A stretch of DNA of 58,290 nt from Vulcanimicrobiota bacterium (GCA_027459845.1 DAIDGS010000198.1:1-58290), one strand, 5' to 3'. Shown: positions 15,511-24,226, counted from the stretch's first letter. Numbers and translations: made by a program. Notes: generated from the letters alone by a model not told the origin.

Positions 15511-16437
15511 CTACGAAGCCGTCAGGCGCGCGAGCAGGCGCGCGAAGAATCCGCTCGGTGCGCCCGGACGCTCGGGCGGCGTCGCCGCGGCCACCTCGGG
15601 GGTCGCCGAGGCGGCTCGCGCGAGTCCGCGGGCGGCGAGCGCCGCAGCGACGTGATCGGCGTTGACCAGCGTGCTGGCGCGATCGGCGGCCTCTTGCATC
15701 GCGAGGTGCGCGACCATCGTGAGCCGGCGCGGTACGCCGTGCGAGGATTCGAGCAGCAGCGCGCGCGCTTCGGGCGAAAAGAGCGGCTGACCGGGCGGCG
15801 CGCCGGCGCGCTGCAGCCGGAAATCGAGAATCGCGCCGAGGAGCGGTTCGTCGAGCGGCGCGAGGCGAATCCACGAGTCGATGCGGTCGGCCAGATTCCC
15901 GCGGGCTGCGATGCGCGTCTCCAACTCGGCCTGGCCGAAGAGCAGGATGTTGAGCAGCTTGCGCTGCGGGACGTGGTAGTTGAGCAGCATGCGGAGCGCT
16001 TCGAGGTTGTCGTCGCTGAGATTCTGCGCCTCGTCGACGATCAAGACCAGGGTGCGCTTCTCGAGCACGGCGGTTTCGAAGAAGAAGTTCTTGAGCGCAT
16101 TCTTGAGCGCGGCGCTGGAGCGCGGTGGGAGCGCCAGTCCGAAGATGCGGCCGACGGCGATCAGGAACTCGATATCGGTGGCGAAGGTCGGATCGAGAAC
16201 TTTCCCGAGCACGACGTGCTCGTCGGCCAGCAACTCGGCTTCGAGTGCGGCGCTCAGGCTGGTCTTGCCGGTTCCCGGGTCGCCGAGCACGATCGTGAGG
16301 CCGCGCGACGCGTCGACCGACTCCAGCAGCCGCTCCTTGGCCTTGCGGAGCGCGCCCAGTTCGCAGTAAAAATACGGATCGGCCGTGTCTAAGAACGGAT
16401 CGCGTTCCAGTCCGAAAAAACGATGATACTTCGACAT
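15511..16437 (-). CDS. ExeA/GspA-like AAA ATPase
   Basis: A 308-aa ATPase. It begins 'YHRFFGLERDPFLDTADPYF', which corresponds to the ExeA signature 'Y..fFGL...PF', followed by Walker A 'GDPGTGKTS' (52-60) and Walker B 'LVLIVDEAQNL' (130-140). Sensor and winged-helix regions follow ('LLNILLFGQAELETRI', 'GVPRRLTMVAHLAM'). Family members energise assembly of secretin complexes through peptidoglycan (ExeA) or serve transposition (TniB-type). There is no transposase or secretin here. No transmembrane or peptidoglycan-binding segment follows the ATPase core, so it is shorter than ExeA (about 550 aa) and probably soluble. The only evident partner is the gene directly downstream. Confidence 0.85.
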   Translation of the reverse strand: MSKYHRFFGLERDPFLDTADPYFYCELGALRKAKERLLESVDASRGLTIVLGDPGTGKTSLSAALEAELLADEHVVLGKVLDPTFATDIEFLIAVGRIFGLALPPRSSAALKNALKNFFFETAVLEKRTLVLIVDEAQNLSDDNLEALRMLLNYHVPQRKLLNILLFGQAELETRIAARGNLADRIDSWIRLAPLDEPLLGAILDFRLQRAGAPPGQPLFSPEARALLLESSHGVPRRLTMVAHLAMQEAADRASTLVNADHVAAALAARGLARAASATPEVAAATPPERPGAPSGFFARLLARLTAS

Positions 16438-16523
16438 AGCCGTGCGCCTATGTTAGACCCGCACGACCGCCGTTCTTGTTGGGCGCGTAAGATTTTATCG
16501 CGAGAGGGTCGATAACCCCCAGG

Positions 16524-17699
16524 ATGCAGGTTCGAGCGGGGGCGCCCTTCGGAGTCAACGTCATCGGTTTCGTGAGCGCCCGACTCGGCCTGGGGGTTGC
16601 CGCGCGAGCCTCGGTGGCGGCGTTGGTGGCAGCCGACGTGCCGGTCGCCGTGGTCGACGTTACCCTTCCCGATGGGCGATCGGGCTTCGACCGGCGCTGG
16701 GCCCATCTCAACATCGCCGATCCCGCGCGACTTCCGCATGCGGTCAACCTGGTGCACGTCAATCCACCCGAAGCCGAAGGGCTGTGGCGACAGTTTCCGC
16801 ACTGGTTCGCGGGCGGCGTCAACGCGTGCGTTCCCTTCTTCGAACTCGCCGACGTTCCGAACGCCTGGCTCGCTCACCTCACGCGCTACGATGCGATTCT
16901 GGCACCGAGCGAGCACATCGCCGGCGCGATTCGCAACGCCGTCGCGACGCCGGTCCGCGCCTATCCGATCGCTGCCGACGTCGGCGCGATCGTTGCCGCA
17001 CCGCGCGCCCGCCATCGCATCCCGGAGAATCGGTTTGCCTTTGCGGCCACGTACGATACCGATAGCGGCTTGCACCGCAAGAACGTCCTTGGTACGGTAC
17101 GCGCCTTCTCGGAAGCGTTTGCGGGCCGTAACGATGCCGTGCTCGTGCTCAAGCGCAACGGCATCGCCACCCAACCTGAAGTCGAGCGCGAACTCGCGAC
17201 GCTGCCGCCCGGCAGCGTGGTCGTGGTCGACGAATACCTGAGCTACGACGACGTGCTCGGTCTCTACGCTGCCTGCGATGCGTTCGTTTCGCTGCACCGC
17301 GCCGAAGGCCTTGGCCTTGGGCTCATGGAGGCGATGCTGCTGGAGAAGCCGGTGATCGCGACCGGCTGGTCGGGCAATATGGACTTTATCGATGAGTCGT
17401 GCGCCGAGCTGGTGCGCTACACGTTCGCGCCGGTGATCGATACGCAAGCGGCCTATGCCCCCGGGCAGTTCGCGCGGCCGCAACTTTGGGCCGAACCCGA
17501 CCTGCTGGACGCCGCGCAGCGAATGCGCCGGCTGGTCGACGATCGCGAGTACGCGCGGCGCATTGCAGCCGAGGGCCTGAAGGTGGCGTCATGTCGAAAA
17601 TCGCAGTTCTTTCAGGGCGGCGCGGCCCGAGCCGTTGCGAGGTTGCGGCACCTCGGTGCAGCGGATACGAAGACCTCACTACACGCGCCGGAACGGTAG
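16524..17699 (+). CDS. GT4 family glycosyltransferase
   Basis: A 391-aa GT-B enzyme. The N-terminal half begins 'GVNVIGFVSARLGLGVAARA', which is typical of transferases working in exopolysaccharide loci. The C-terminal half has 'TYDTDSGLHRKNVLGTVRAF', 'YLSYDDVLGLYAACDAFVSL' and the donor-binding 'HRAEGLGLGLMEAMLLEKPV', which carries the E(x7)E pair. It is transcribed divergently from the ExeA-like gene, with only 86 nt between them. It is the first gene of the glycan region that continues on the opposite strand after 17,984. Sugar and acceptor cannot be told from sequence. Confidence 0.88.
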   Translation: MQVRAGAPFGVNVIGFVSARLGLGVAARASVAALVAADVPVAVVDVTLPDGRSGFDRRWAHLNIADPARLPHAVNLVHVNPPEAEGLWRQFPHWFAGGVNACVPFFELADVPNAWLAHLTRYDAILAPSEHIAGAIRNAVATPVRAYPIAADVGAIVAAPRARHRIPENRFAFAATYDTDSGLHRKNVLGTVRAFSEAFAGRNDAVLVLKRNGIATQPEVERELATLPPGSVVVVDEYLSYDDVLGLYAACDAFVSLHRAEGLGLGLMEAMLLEKPVIATGWSGNMDFIDESCAELVRYTFAPVIDTQAAYAPGQFARPQLWAEPDLLDAAQRMRRLVDDREYARRIAAEGLKVASCRKSQFFQGGAARAVARLRHLGAADTKTSLHAPER

Positions 17700-17983
17700 G
17701 ATCAAGCCCGTAAGAAACCTCGTGGGTCCGCGCCCGCGTGTATGGGTTCCTTTCATGGTTGCGACCAGCATCGAGCCGTAATCGTGGCGTATCGAGACGT
17801 GTTGCGCCAAAAGCGCAACGCGCGTGGCACGAGAGACCGCCAAGGACGACGCAGCTCCGCAAGCTGGGCGGCCCATCAGTCGACGCTATCGGCGTGACGT
17901 TCGCAGCGTCAATCCATCGACGCCGGCCTTCCGTCTTCATCTCAAATATCGCGATCGAAGCGTAGCGCGCTCGAGTGCGAGGT
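17700..17983. other. Intergenic region, nothing recognised
   Basis: About 284 nt between convergent genes (a GT4 on plus and a hydrolase-like gene on minus). It is less GC-rich than the flanks. Short open frames across it show no SD and no recognisable protein. No clear terminator hairpin with a T-run, repeat or RNA gene was seen. Confidence 0.6.
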
Positions 17984-18886
17984 TTAGTCGACCAGTTGCG
18001 CTAGGCCGAAGCCCGTCTTTCCGTAACTGTTTCCGTTGTAGAGCATGTAGCGCTCCCCGGCATGATCGAACACACTTGGATAGCACAGCATCTCGGAGTC
18101 CCAGCCCTCAGTCGCTACGTCGATCCCTACTTCGGCGTCCATGCGCGTCCAGTGGATGCCGTCTTCCGATTGGGCGTATCCGATTCGGTAGCTACCGCCC
18201 CGATAGCAGTACCACATTTTGAAGATTCCGTTCTCTCGGATCACGTAAGGGCGCGCGATCGCGTAGTCGCCCGGCAAAAAGTCGATGCAGACGTCGCCGC
18301 CTCGATTCCACGTAATCCCGTCGCTAGACGACGCGTACTTGATGTGATAGTAGTGCTTCGGACGATCGTGCTCGAGAACCCAGCGTACGCCCGAGGTGTA
18401 CCACATGTGCCATCGGCCCTCGTCATGGAGGACGAACGACACGGCTGTGAGATACGGATCAACCGCATTGCGCTCGAGAATTGGCGAAGGCGAGTAGCGA
18501 ACGAAGGGTTCGCCGGGCTTGCGGAGCGCGAGCCCCGTGAAGTACCGGAAGGGGACGGATCCGCCCGTGGTGACGCCGACGTAGTAGAGGTACTCGCGCT
18601 CCGGGGTGCTGACGAGGCAAGCGTTCAATACACCGCAGTCGTCGAAGGCGCCCAGCGGTCCGAACGGTAGATATGGCGTTGCGTCGACGTGGACGGCGGC
18701 AGACCGGTCAAAAAGATCGAGCTCGACCGCTCCGATCTGCGCGCGTCCCTTATGGTCGCGACCGGAGCAGAGCACGCGAAAGCGGTTCCCCTCAATATGG
18801 ATCGGCCACGGGAGCATAGCGTGCGTCGCGAGCCACGATGCTTGACCTTTCGGTTCGAAGATGCGACCGAGCTTCTGCCAACGCAT
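17984..18886 (-). CDS. Five-bladed beta-propeller glycosidase/phosphorylase-like protein (GH130/GH43 clan)
   Basis: I start at ATG 18886 (300 aa), because the homologous part begins 'MRWQKLGRIFEPKGQASWLA'; the 82-residue upstream extension is low-complexity and unsupported. Blade motifs include 'GPLGAFDDCGVLNACLV', 'YLYYVGVTTGGSVPFRY', 'HMWYTSGVRWVLEH', 'YHIKYASSSDGITWNRGGD' and 'RMDAEVGIDVATEGWDSEML', ending 'YMLYNGNSYGKTGFGLA'. Such proteins are common in polysaccharide clusters, usually annotated as glycosylases; a true hydrolytic or phosphorolytic role is not proven. There is no signal peptide. The gene is visibly less GC-rich than its surroundings and is the last member of the minus-strand glycan run. 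Confidence 0.78.
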   Translation of the reverse strand: MRWQKLGRIFEPKGQASWLATHAMLPWPIHIEGNRFRVLCSGRDHKGRAQIGAVELDLFDRSAAVHVDATPYLPFGPLGAFDDCGVLNACLVSTPEREYLYYVGVTTGGSVPFRYFTGLALRKPGEPFVRYSPSPILERNAVDPYLTAVSFVLHDEGRWHMWYTSGVRWVLEHDRPKHYYHIKYASSSDGITWNRGGDVCIDFLPGDYAIARPYVIRENGIFKMWYCYRGGSYRIGYAQSEDGIHWTRMDAEVGIDVATEGWDSEMLCYPSVFDHAGERYMLYNGNSYGKTGFGLAQLVD

Positions 18887-19142
18887 TGCGAAGTCACCTA
18901 CGATGGGATGAAGCGGAGTCCCTGCTCTCGCGAGCGCGCCGCGGGCGACGCGCTGTCTCGAGCCGTTGCGAAGCGCAGGCAGTTGTTGCCGCGACGCATC
19001 ACGCGCACCGATCAGCGCCGCGATCTGCCGACGGTGTGCGCGCGCCGGACTCACGGTCGCGCCCAAAGCGGGGTGCAGTGCCACCGCCGCTTTACCGCGC
19101 TCTGTCGATGTCCGCCACACGCGGCGACACATCGACCAAAAA
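18887..19142. other. Intergenic region, nothing recognised
   Basis: About 256 nt between the large GT4 gene and the beta-propeller gene, both on minus. The frame of the downstream gene is open through it, but the codons (Arg/Ala-rich) do not resemble a conserved domain and no SD supports an upstream start. It may hold a promoter for the beta-propeller gene; no convincing boxes were found. Confidence 0.5.
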
Positions 19143-20939
19143 CTATACCGAGGAAAGCAGCGTTGTGCGGCCGCGATCGCGTACCAGTCGCCGGTGGTCG
19201 GCGAACCGCTCGCTGCCGTCGTCGCAATAGGTGGCGACGTCGCTCAATACCCGGCCGATTACCGTCCAGGCCAGCGGCTCGCAGATCAGCACGATACCGG
19301 TCGTGCAGACCGCTTCGAGCTGCCGCATCACCGCCCGCGCGTCGAGGTCGTTGCGCGGAATCCAGATCACGACCGCAGCCTCGGGACCGGGCTGCAGCGC
19401 CTGCAGCAGTCGCACCGCGCCGGCTTCGTCGCTCGCAAAGATCGCGTGCATCGGACTGCGCGGTGGATCGAGCGCGAAGGGCGGCGTGAAGCTCGTCGGC
19501 GGAAGTCGACCTTCGCGTTGCGCGAACGCGAGCCGGATTTCGGCTGGAATCGCCTCCGCGGCGACGAGGCGGCGACCATCGTAGAACGCACGCGGGGTCG
19601 CGGCGTCGCGTAAGCGGCGGACCGCGACGGAGAGCGCCTGCACGTGCTCCAAAGGCATCGCCAGGGCACGCCCCCACGGTAGCGGGGTCGCGACTTCGAC
19701 CCCGAGCTGCAGCTCCGCGCCGCGCTCGTAGCAGAGCTCCGCGACCGCATCGATGCCGTCGTCGAGTCCCCCGCGCACCGTGACGATCGCTGCGGCGCGC
19801 TCGTGGAAGAGCTGGTTGCCGCGCGGCTCGCCCTGCAGCAACGCCTCGAGCCACGGGAGCACCCGATCGACGCCGTTGCGCTCGAGGACGGTCGCGTGCG
19901 CCGCCGCCCCGAGACGCCGGCGGAGTTCGGCATCCTGGGCCAGATAGAAGAGCGCCTCCTCGAAGGGGGTCGGCGGTGCGTGGTTGCTCCACTCGACAAA
20001 TCCGAAATCGACGACGTGCAGGCCGTACAGTCCGAACGCCATCTCGGCCTGCTGCGGGTAGAGGCTGGTCCAAGCGATGACGACCGGGCGCCGCGCCATC
20101 GCCGCTTCGGTGATCGTCGTGCCCTCGCCGACGTAGATATCGCAGGCGTGGTAGAGATCGGCGAGGTCGTGACGCGTCCCGAGAAAGACCGTCGTCGGGC
20201 TTGCCTGCGCGCGGGTCTGGGCCGCGAGCGTTCCGTCGCCGACGTGGACGAGGCGGATTCGCTTGCCGGTGCGCTCGCGAACGCGATCGACCGCGCGGGA
20301 GAGCGGCGGTATGCCAGGCGCTTTATCGACGTCGAGTCGACAGATGCTCAACACCAGCAGCTCGTCGTCGTCGAATCCGAGCTCGGCGCGAACCGCCGCG
20401 CGTGCGCGGTTGGGATGCTCGGTTCTGGCGTCGATCGGAAAGGTGCCGTAGCGCACGTCGGAGGGATCGAAGCCGTAGTTCTTCGCGTGTACGTCGGCGG
20501 TCTTGTAGGCATACGCCAAAATGCGGCCTTCGCGTGCGGCGCGCTGCATCTCGGTCGCGTAGTACGGCGACTGCGGCAGGAAATAGGTCTCCGAGAGGAT
20601 GGGTAGGACGACGTGCATCCGTTCGCCCAGCGCAGCGCGCGCCATCATATAGGGAAACTTCGCGGTAGCGATCATGGCCTCGATGGCATGCTCGCGACAC
20701 GCGTCGACCAGCCGCGCAACGTCGCCGACCAGCTCCTCGTACTGCAGCGGGGCGACCTGGCGCACCGAGCCGATCGGGACGTGAACGACGGGCGTGCCGG
20801 CGATCTCCTCCAGCAGTGGGCCGATCGGCGAGAAGACCACCACGTGATGCCCGCGCCGGGAGAACCAGCGCGCGAGCATCAGCGCGTAGCGACCCTGGCC
20901 GTCGACCTTCTCGAGCTCGGTGAAGAGCGCGAGGTTCAC
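19143..20939 (-). CDS. GT4 glycosyltransferase with C-terminal extension
   Basis: I start at GTG 20939, which overlaps the stop of the upstream methyltransferase in a GTGA arrangement and gives 598 aa; the longer frame to 21038 runs into that gene. Residues 1-370 form a GT-B enzyme: 'LEKVDGQGRYALMLARWFSR', 'HHVVVFSPIGPLLEEIAG', 'LVLSICRLDVDKAPGIPPLS', 'YHACDIYVGEGTTITEAAMA' (donor site) and 'RRPVVIAW'. Residues 380-598 are a domain I do not recognise ('VEVATPLPWGRALAMPLEHV', 'GPEAAVVIWIPRNDLDARAV'). Expected role is adding a sugar in the glycan locus; translational coupling with the methyltransferase suggests that both act on the same product. Confidence 0.85.
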   Translation of the reverse strand: MNLALFTELEKVDGQGRYALMLARWFSRRGHHVVVFSPIGPLLEEIAGTPVVHVPIGSVRQVAPLQYEELVGDVARLVDACREHAIEAMIATAKFPYMMARAALGERMHVVLPILSETYFLPQSPYYATEMQRAAREGRILAYAYKTADVHAKNYGFDPSDVRYGTFPIDARTEHPNRARAAVRAELGFDDDELLVLSICRLDVDKAPGIPPLSRAVDRVRERTGKRIRLVHVGDGTLAAQTRAQASPTTVFLGTRHDLADLYHACDIYVGEGTTITEAAMARRPVVIAWTSLYPQQAEMAFGLYGLHVVDFGFVEWSNHAPPTPFEEALFYLAQDAELRRRLGAAAHATVLERNGVDRVLPWLEALLQGEPRGNQLFHERAAAIVTVRGGLDDGIDAVAELCYERGAELQLGVEVATPLPWGRALAMPLEHVQALSVAVRRLRDAATPRAFYDGRRLVAAEAIPAEIRLAFAQREGRLPPTSFTPPFALDPPRSPMHAIFASDEAGAVRLLQALQPGPEAAVVIWIPRNDLDARAVMRQLEAVCTTGIVLICEPLAWTVIGRVLSDVATYCDDGSERFADHRRLVRDRGRTTLLSSV

Positions 20940-21565
20940 GTCGCGCTCTCGGGCTGGCGACGTGCAATCAACGTGAACTCGAATAGTCCATAGTCGTGAT
21001 AGAGCGCGATCCAACGCCCGAAATGCGTGCGACACCATTCGAAGTAGCGATACGGATCGCCGTAGTAGAGGTCGGATCGCATGCGCTGCGGATCCGAGAA
21101 TGCCGTGAGCATGTTAAAGGCAATCGTCTGCGTTGCGAGCGACGCCAAGTCGTGCAGCGTCTCCAGCACGTAATCTTCCCAACGCGCCAGCGGGGTATCG
21201 CCCTTCACGTTGAAAACGCCGCTGGCAATGGCAACGTCGGCCGGCACGAGACTGGCGCGATCGGTCGTAAAGTGGGCGTCGGGTGCGCCGTTCCGGCGCG
21301 CAGCAACGATCATTTCGGGCACCATGTCGTAGCCGACGTATCGGCAACCCGGATGCCGGTCGTGGAGGACCGGTGCCAGCGCGCCGTAGCCGCAGCCGTA
21401 GTCGAGAACGCTGAGACCGGCGCCCGCACCGACCGCACGAAGCAATATCTCGAAGCGCTTGTGCTGCGCGCTATCCGAGTTCCAATCCACACCCGCTGGG
21501 GTCGGTCCGTACTGAGCGATGCGGGCACCGTAGTAGCTGGCGACCTTGGCGGCGATGTCAGTCAT
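20936..21565 (-). CDS. Class I SAM-dependent methyltransferase
   Basis: A 209-aa protein with motif I 'VLDYGCGYG' (53-61) and 'YVGYDMVPEMIVAARRNG', where the acidic residue after beta-2 binds SAM ribose. 'HFTTDRASLVPADVAIASG' and 'LATQTIAFNMLTAFS' complete a Rossmann methyltransferase fold. It overlaps the WbqC-family gene upstream by 8 nt and the GT4 gene downstream by 4 nt, so it is part of a tightly coupled glycan-modification operon. The likely role is O- or N-methylation of a sugar or its acyl group; the acceptor is unknown. Confidence 0.85.
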   Translation of the reverse strand: MTDIAAKVASYYGARIAQYGPTPAGVDWNSDSAQHKRFEILLRAVGAGAGLSVLDYGCGYGALAPVLHDRHPGCRYVGYDMVPEMIVAARRNGAPDAHFTTDRASLVPADVAIASGVFNVKGDTPLARWEDYVLETLHDLASLATQTIAFNMLTAFSDPQRMRSDLYYGDPYRYFEWCRTHFGRWIALYHDYGLFEFTLIARRQPESAT

Positions 21566-22271
21566 CGTCGGTCACGACCCCCTCGCTCGATCGTAGGTAG
21601 CTCGGCGCGTGGGATCCGGTGGCGAACATCAGATCGAGCACCGAGACGTGGTGATCGAACGGTGGGTAGGGTTGCGGATACTCCGGATACCCGTCGTAGG
21701 ACTTGTAGACGACCGCGATGCCGGCGCGGCGCCACTGCTCCAGGTCGAGGTAGGAGCGGGCTGCCGGCCCGGAGAGGTACTCATCGGCACCCAACGCGCG
21801 CGCGATGTCGATCAGTCGCTCGTTTTTGCCAGGGGCCTTTTTGAACGCCTCGGAGCGATCGATCGGCGTGTCGATCCCGAGCGCCGCCGCCAGCGAGCGT
21901 ATCATACGCTCGTTGATGTCGCTCAAGAGGTGCAGCGTTCCTACGTCGCGGTAGAGCGATTCGACCAAGGGCCAAATCTCTCGAAAGCACGCCGCGTCGG
22001 CATACGTCTGCCGCAACAGCGCCAGGTGCCGCGCGTGCCAACCGGTATCGGCTACCTCGGTCTGGTCGATGCGCTGTTCGTACCTTCCGGAGCTCACCAC
22101 CGGGATCGTCAGCCAGCGCGGTCCGCTCGGTCCCTTGATGCGGTTACGATTGCGCCAGTCGCGCCGGGTGAACTGCACGTCGTCGAGCAAAACGAATCGA
22201 TCGCACGCTGCGATAAAATCGAAGTAGCCTTTCCACGGCACGTAGTTCGATTGGATAATGCCGACGCGCAT
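21558..22271 (-). CDS. WbqC-family protein
   Basis: A 237-aa protein beginning 'MRVGIIQSNYVPWKGYFDFI', the hallmark of the WbqC family, followed by 'FVLLDDVQFTRRDWRNRNRI' and 'GPRWLTIPVVSSGRYEQRI'; the C-terminal part has 'GADEYLSGPAARSYLDLEQW'. The family is found in O-antigen and amino-sugar clusters; its biochemical activity is not well established, and an acylation or aminoacylation of 4-amino sugars has been considered. Here it sits between a NeuD/PglD-like acyltransferase and a methyltransferase in a cluster encoding a 4-amino-4,6-dideoxyhexose pathway, which fits a role in decorating that amino group (inference). Confidence 0.88.
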   Translation of the reverse strand: MRVGIIQSNYVPWKGYFDFIAACDRFVLLDDVQFTRRDWRNRNRIKGPSGPRWLTIPVVSSGRYEQRIDQTEVADTGWHARHLALLRQTYADAACFREIWPLVESLYRDVGTLHLLSDINERMIRSLAAALGIDTPIDRSEAFKKAPGKNERLIDIARALGADEYLSGPAARSYLDLEQWRRAGIAVVYKSYDGYPEYPQPYPPFDHHVSVLDLMFATGSHAPSYLRSSEGVVTDDD

Positions 22272-22280
22272 GAAACGGAG

Positions 22281-22943
22281 TTAGAAGCGACGGAGTTCGT
22301 GGCTGCGAAGCTGATGCGCCGGCGTTGCCTGTCCCTTGAGCACGGTCTCCTCGGGAACGTCCTTGAGGACCAGTGTCCCCGCGCCGATCACGCAGTTCGC
22401 ACCGATCGTTACGCCGTCGCGAAGGGTGGCGTTCACGCCCAAAAAGGAGCCGTCGCCGATGGCGCAGCGCCCCGAGATGACGGCGTGGCTCGCAACGAAC
22501 ACGTGATCGCCGATACGAGAGTGATGGCCGACGTGATTGCCGCTCCACAGCACGCAGTCATCGCCAATGCTCACGAAAGGTTGGATGACGTTATTTTCGA
22601 AGATAAAGCACCCGTCGCCGATGGTCGTCTCCTCCCAGCGTATGACCGAGGAGTGGACGTACGTCGGCAGACGATAGCCAAGCGCGCGGCAGCGCTCGAA
22701 GACGGCGCGCCGCGCGGCGTTGACCTTGCTGAAGCCGATCGCGCAGAAGACGGCGTAGGTGCCGGGTGGATGCGAGCGCGTAAGGTCTTCGAACGGCACG
22801 ACCGGAGTACCGTATAGGGTTTCGACCTCGATATACTCCCGGTCGACGGTAAAGGCGGCAACCTCGTAACCGGCGTCGTGGCGCAGATATACCGCCGCGA
22901 CCGCGGCGAAGTCGGTGGTTCCGAAGATGACGGCTCGCTTCAC
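22281..22943 (-). CDS. NeuD/PglD-like sugar O/N-acyltransferase (left-handed beta helix)
   Basis: A 220-aa protein. Residues 1-95 form a Rossmann-like PglD N-terminal domain ('MKRAVIFGTTDFAAVAAVYL', 'YAVFCAIGFSKVNAARR'). Residues 100-205 are hexapeptide repeats of a left-handed beta helix ('TTIGDGCFIFENNVIQPFVS', 'HVGHHSRIGDHVFVASHAVI', 'GRCAIGDGSFLGVNATLR'). The His in 'GHHSRIGDH' is in the position of the PglD catalytic base. It starts within a 4-nt ATGA overlap with the aminotransferase gene, so the two are translationally coupled. Expected reaction is acyl-CoA-dependent acylation of the 4-amino group made by that enzyme. Confidence 0.88.
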   Translation of the reverse strand: MKRAVIFGTTDFAAVAAVYLRHDAGYEVAAFTVDREYIEVETLYGTPVVPFEDLTRSHPPGTYAVFCAIGFSKVNAARRAVFERCRALGYRLPTYVHSSVIRWEETTIGDGCFIFENNVIQPFVSIGDDCVLWSGNHVGHHSRIGDHVFVASHAVISGRCAIGDGSFLGVNATLRDGVTIGANCVIGAGTLVLKDVPEETVLKGQATPAHQLRSHELRRF

Positions 22944-24100
22944 GTCGTGCGTCCTCCGGCGAACTCGTTAACGGCTTCGATGACGCGGTCCTGGTCGGCG
23001 GCTCCGAGCGTCGTGTAGAAGGGCAGGCGCACGAGCCGGTTCGAGACGCTGATGGTCACCGGGCAGTCTGCGCCGTCCCAGCCGGCGTGTCGTGCGAACG
23101 CCGAATCGTGCAGCGGAACGTAGTGAAAGACGGCCGAGATACCGCGGTCGCCGAGATGTCGGATCAGCGCTTGGCGTGCGTCGAGCGAGGGCAAGAGCAG
23201 GTAGAACATATGGTAGGACTGCTCGCAATCGTCCGGCACGTAGGGAAGCGCGACGTCCGAGCGCGCTGCCCAGTCGGCGAGACCGCGGTCGTAGCGCTCC
23301 CAGATGGCTCGTCGGGCGGCCTGGATTTCGTCGCGGCGCTCGAGTTGCGCGAGCAGTATGGCGGCGAGAATGTCGGAGGGCAGGTAGCTGGAGCCGAGGT
23401 CGACCCACGAGTACTTGTCGACTTGGCCGCGATAGTAGCGTGCGCGGTCGGTTCCCTTTTCGCGGAGAATCTCGGCGCGTTCCGCGAGCGAAGGGTCGTT
23501 GACCACGATCGCCCCGCCTTCGCCGCACGTAAAGTTCTTCGTCTCGTGGAAGCTCTGCGTTGCGAGCCGTCCGAAGGTCCCCAGGTTTCGGCCGCGATAG
23601 CGCCCGAAGAGGCCGTGCGCATTGTCCTCGACGACCGCGAGGTTATGGCGACCGGCGATGCGCATGATGTCATCCATCGCGCAGGCGACGCCCGCGTAGT
23701 GAACGGCGACGATCGCCTTCGAGCGTGGCGTGATGGCTTTCTCTATGTGCGTTTCGTCGATGTTGAGCGTGTCGGGACGGATGTCGACGAAGACCGGTCG
23801 GGCACCACGGAGAACGAACGCGTTGGCGGTCGATACAAACGTGAACGACGGTAGGATGACCTCGTCCCCGGGTTGGATGTCCAGCAGGAGCGCCGCCATC
23901 TCAAGGGCATGCGTGCAGTTCGTCGTGAGAAGCACGTTCGCGGCCGGCAGCGCGCGCTCGAGCAAGGTCTGGCACGCGCGCGTAAATGCGCCGTTGCCCG
24001 AGACGTGTACGCTCGAAAGCACGGCGGCAAGGTGCCGACGCTCGGATTCTCCGAAGGCAACTTTATTAAAGGGAATGTGCGGTTCGGACGTGGCGGCCAT
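22940..24100 (-). CDS. wecE: dTDP-4-amino-4,6-dideoxyhexose transaminase (WecE/RffA type, DegT family)
   Basis: A 386-aa PLP-dependent sugar aminotransferase that closely follows the WecE pattern: 'IPFNKVAFGESERRHL', 'TTNCTHALEMAALLLDIQPG', 'LPSFTFVSTANAFVLRGARP', 'VHYAGVACAMDDIM', 'VVEDNAHGLFGRYRGR' and 'SFHETKNFTCGEGGAIVVND'. K188 in HETKN is the Schiff-base lysine and D159 pairs with the PLP pyridine nitrogen. It would convert dTDP-4-keto-6-deoxyglucose, made by the nearby RmlA and RmlB, to the 4-amino sugar using glutamate. The NeuD/PglD-like gene downstream is coupled to it. Galacto versus gluco product (Fuc4N versus Qui4N) cannot be fixed by eye, though WecE similarity favours galacto. 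Confidence 0.9.
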   Translation of the reverse strand: MAATSEPHIPFNKVAFGESERRHLAAVLSSVHVSGNGAFTRACQTLLERALPAANVLLTTNCTHALEMAALLLDIQPGDEVILPSFTFVSTANAFVLRGARPVFVDIRPDTLNIDETHIEKAITPRSKAIVAVHYAGVACAMDDIMRIAGRHNLAVVEDNAHGLFGRYRGRNLGTFGRLATQSFHETKNFTCGEGGAIVVNDPSLAERAEILREKGTDRARYYRGQVDKYSWVDLGSSYLPSDILAAILLAQLERRDEIQAARRAIWERYDRGLADWAARSDVALPYVPDDCEQSYHMFYLLLPSLDARQALIRHLGDRGISAVFHYVPLHDSAFARHAGWDGADCPVTISVSNRLVRLPFYTTLGAADQDRVIEAVNEFAGGRTT

Positions 24101-24226
24101 TCGGCTACTCTACCAGAAGCCCTGAGGAAACTCGGCGCGCATGGCGCAGGCGTGACCCGCGGCGCAGGCGCCCGAGCGCGAGGATCGGATCGTGCCGGGA
24201 ACCCAACAACGCATGGTGTGGTGGGC

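Noticed and set aside
15511-16437. TniB-type transposition ATPase and hence a mobile element
   Set aside because: No transposase, integrase or terminal repeats nearby; the N-terminal FGL..DPF pattern fits ExeA better.
17738-17965. Small plus-strand ORF after the GT4 gene
   Set aside because: No SD, no recognisable fold, Arg-rich composition typical of non-coding frames here.
18887-19132. 82-residue N-terminal extension of the beta-propeller protein
   Set aside because: Low-complexity Arg/Ala sequence, no family match, and a good ATG at the point where homology begins.
20940-21038. Longer start for the large GT4 protein
   Set aside because: It runs through the methyltransferase end. The GTGA overlap at 20936-20939 gives a natural start at the family's N-terminus.
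24101-24226. Possible tRNA or attachment site between wecE and the methyltransferase gene
   Set aside because: No cloverleaf arms or T-loop consensus; simply a short spacer.
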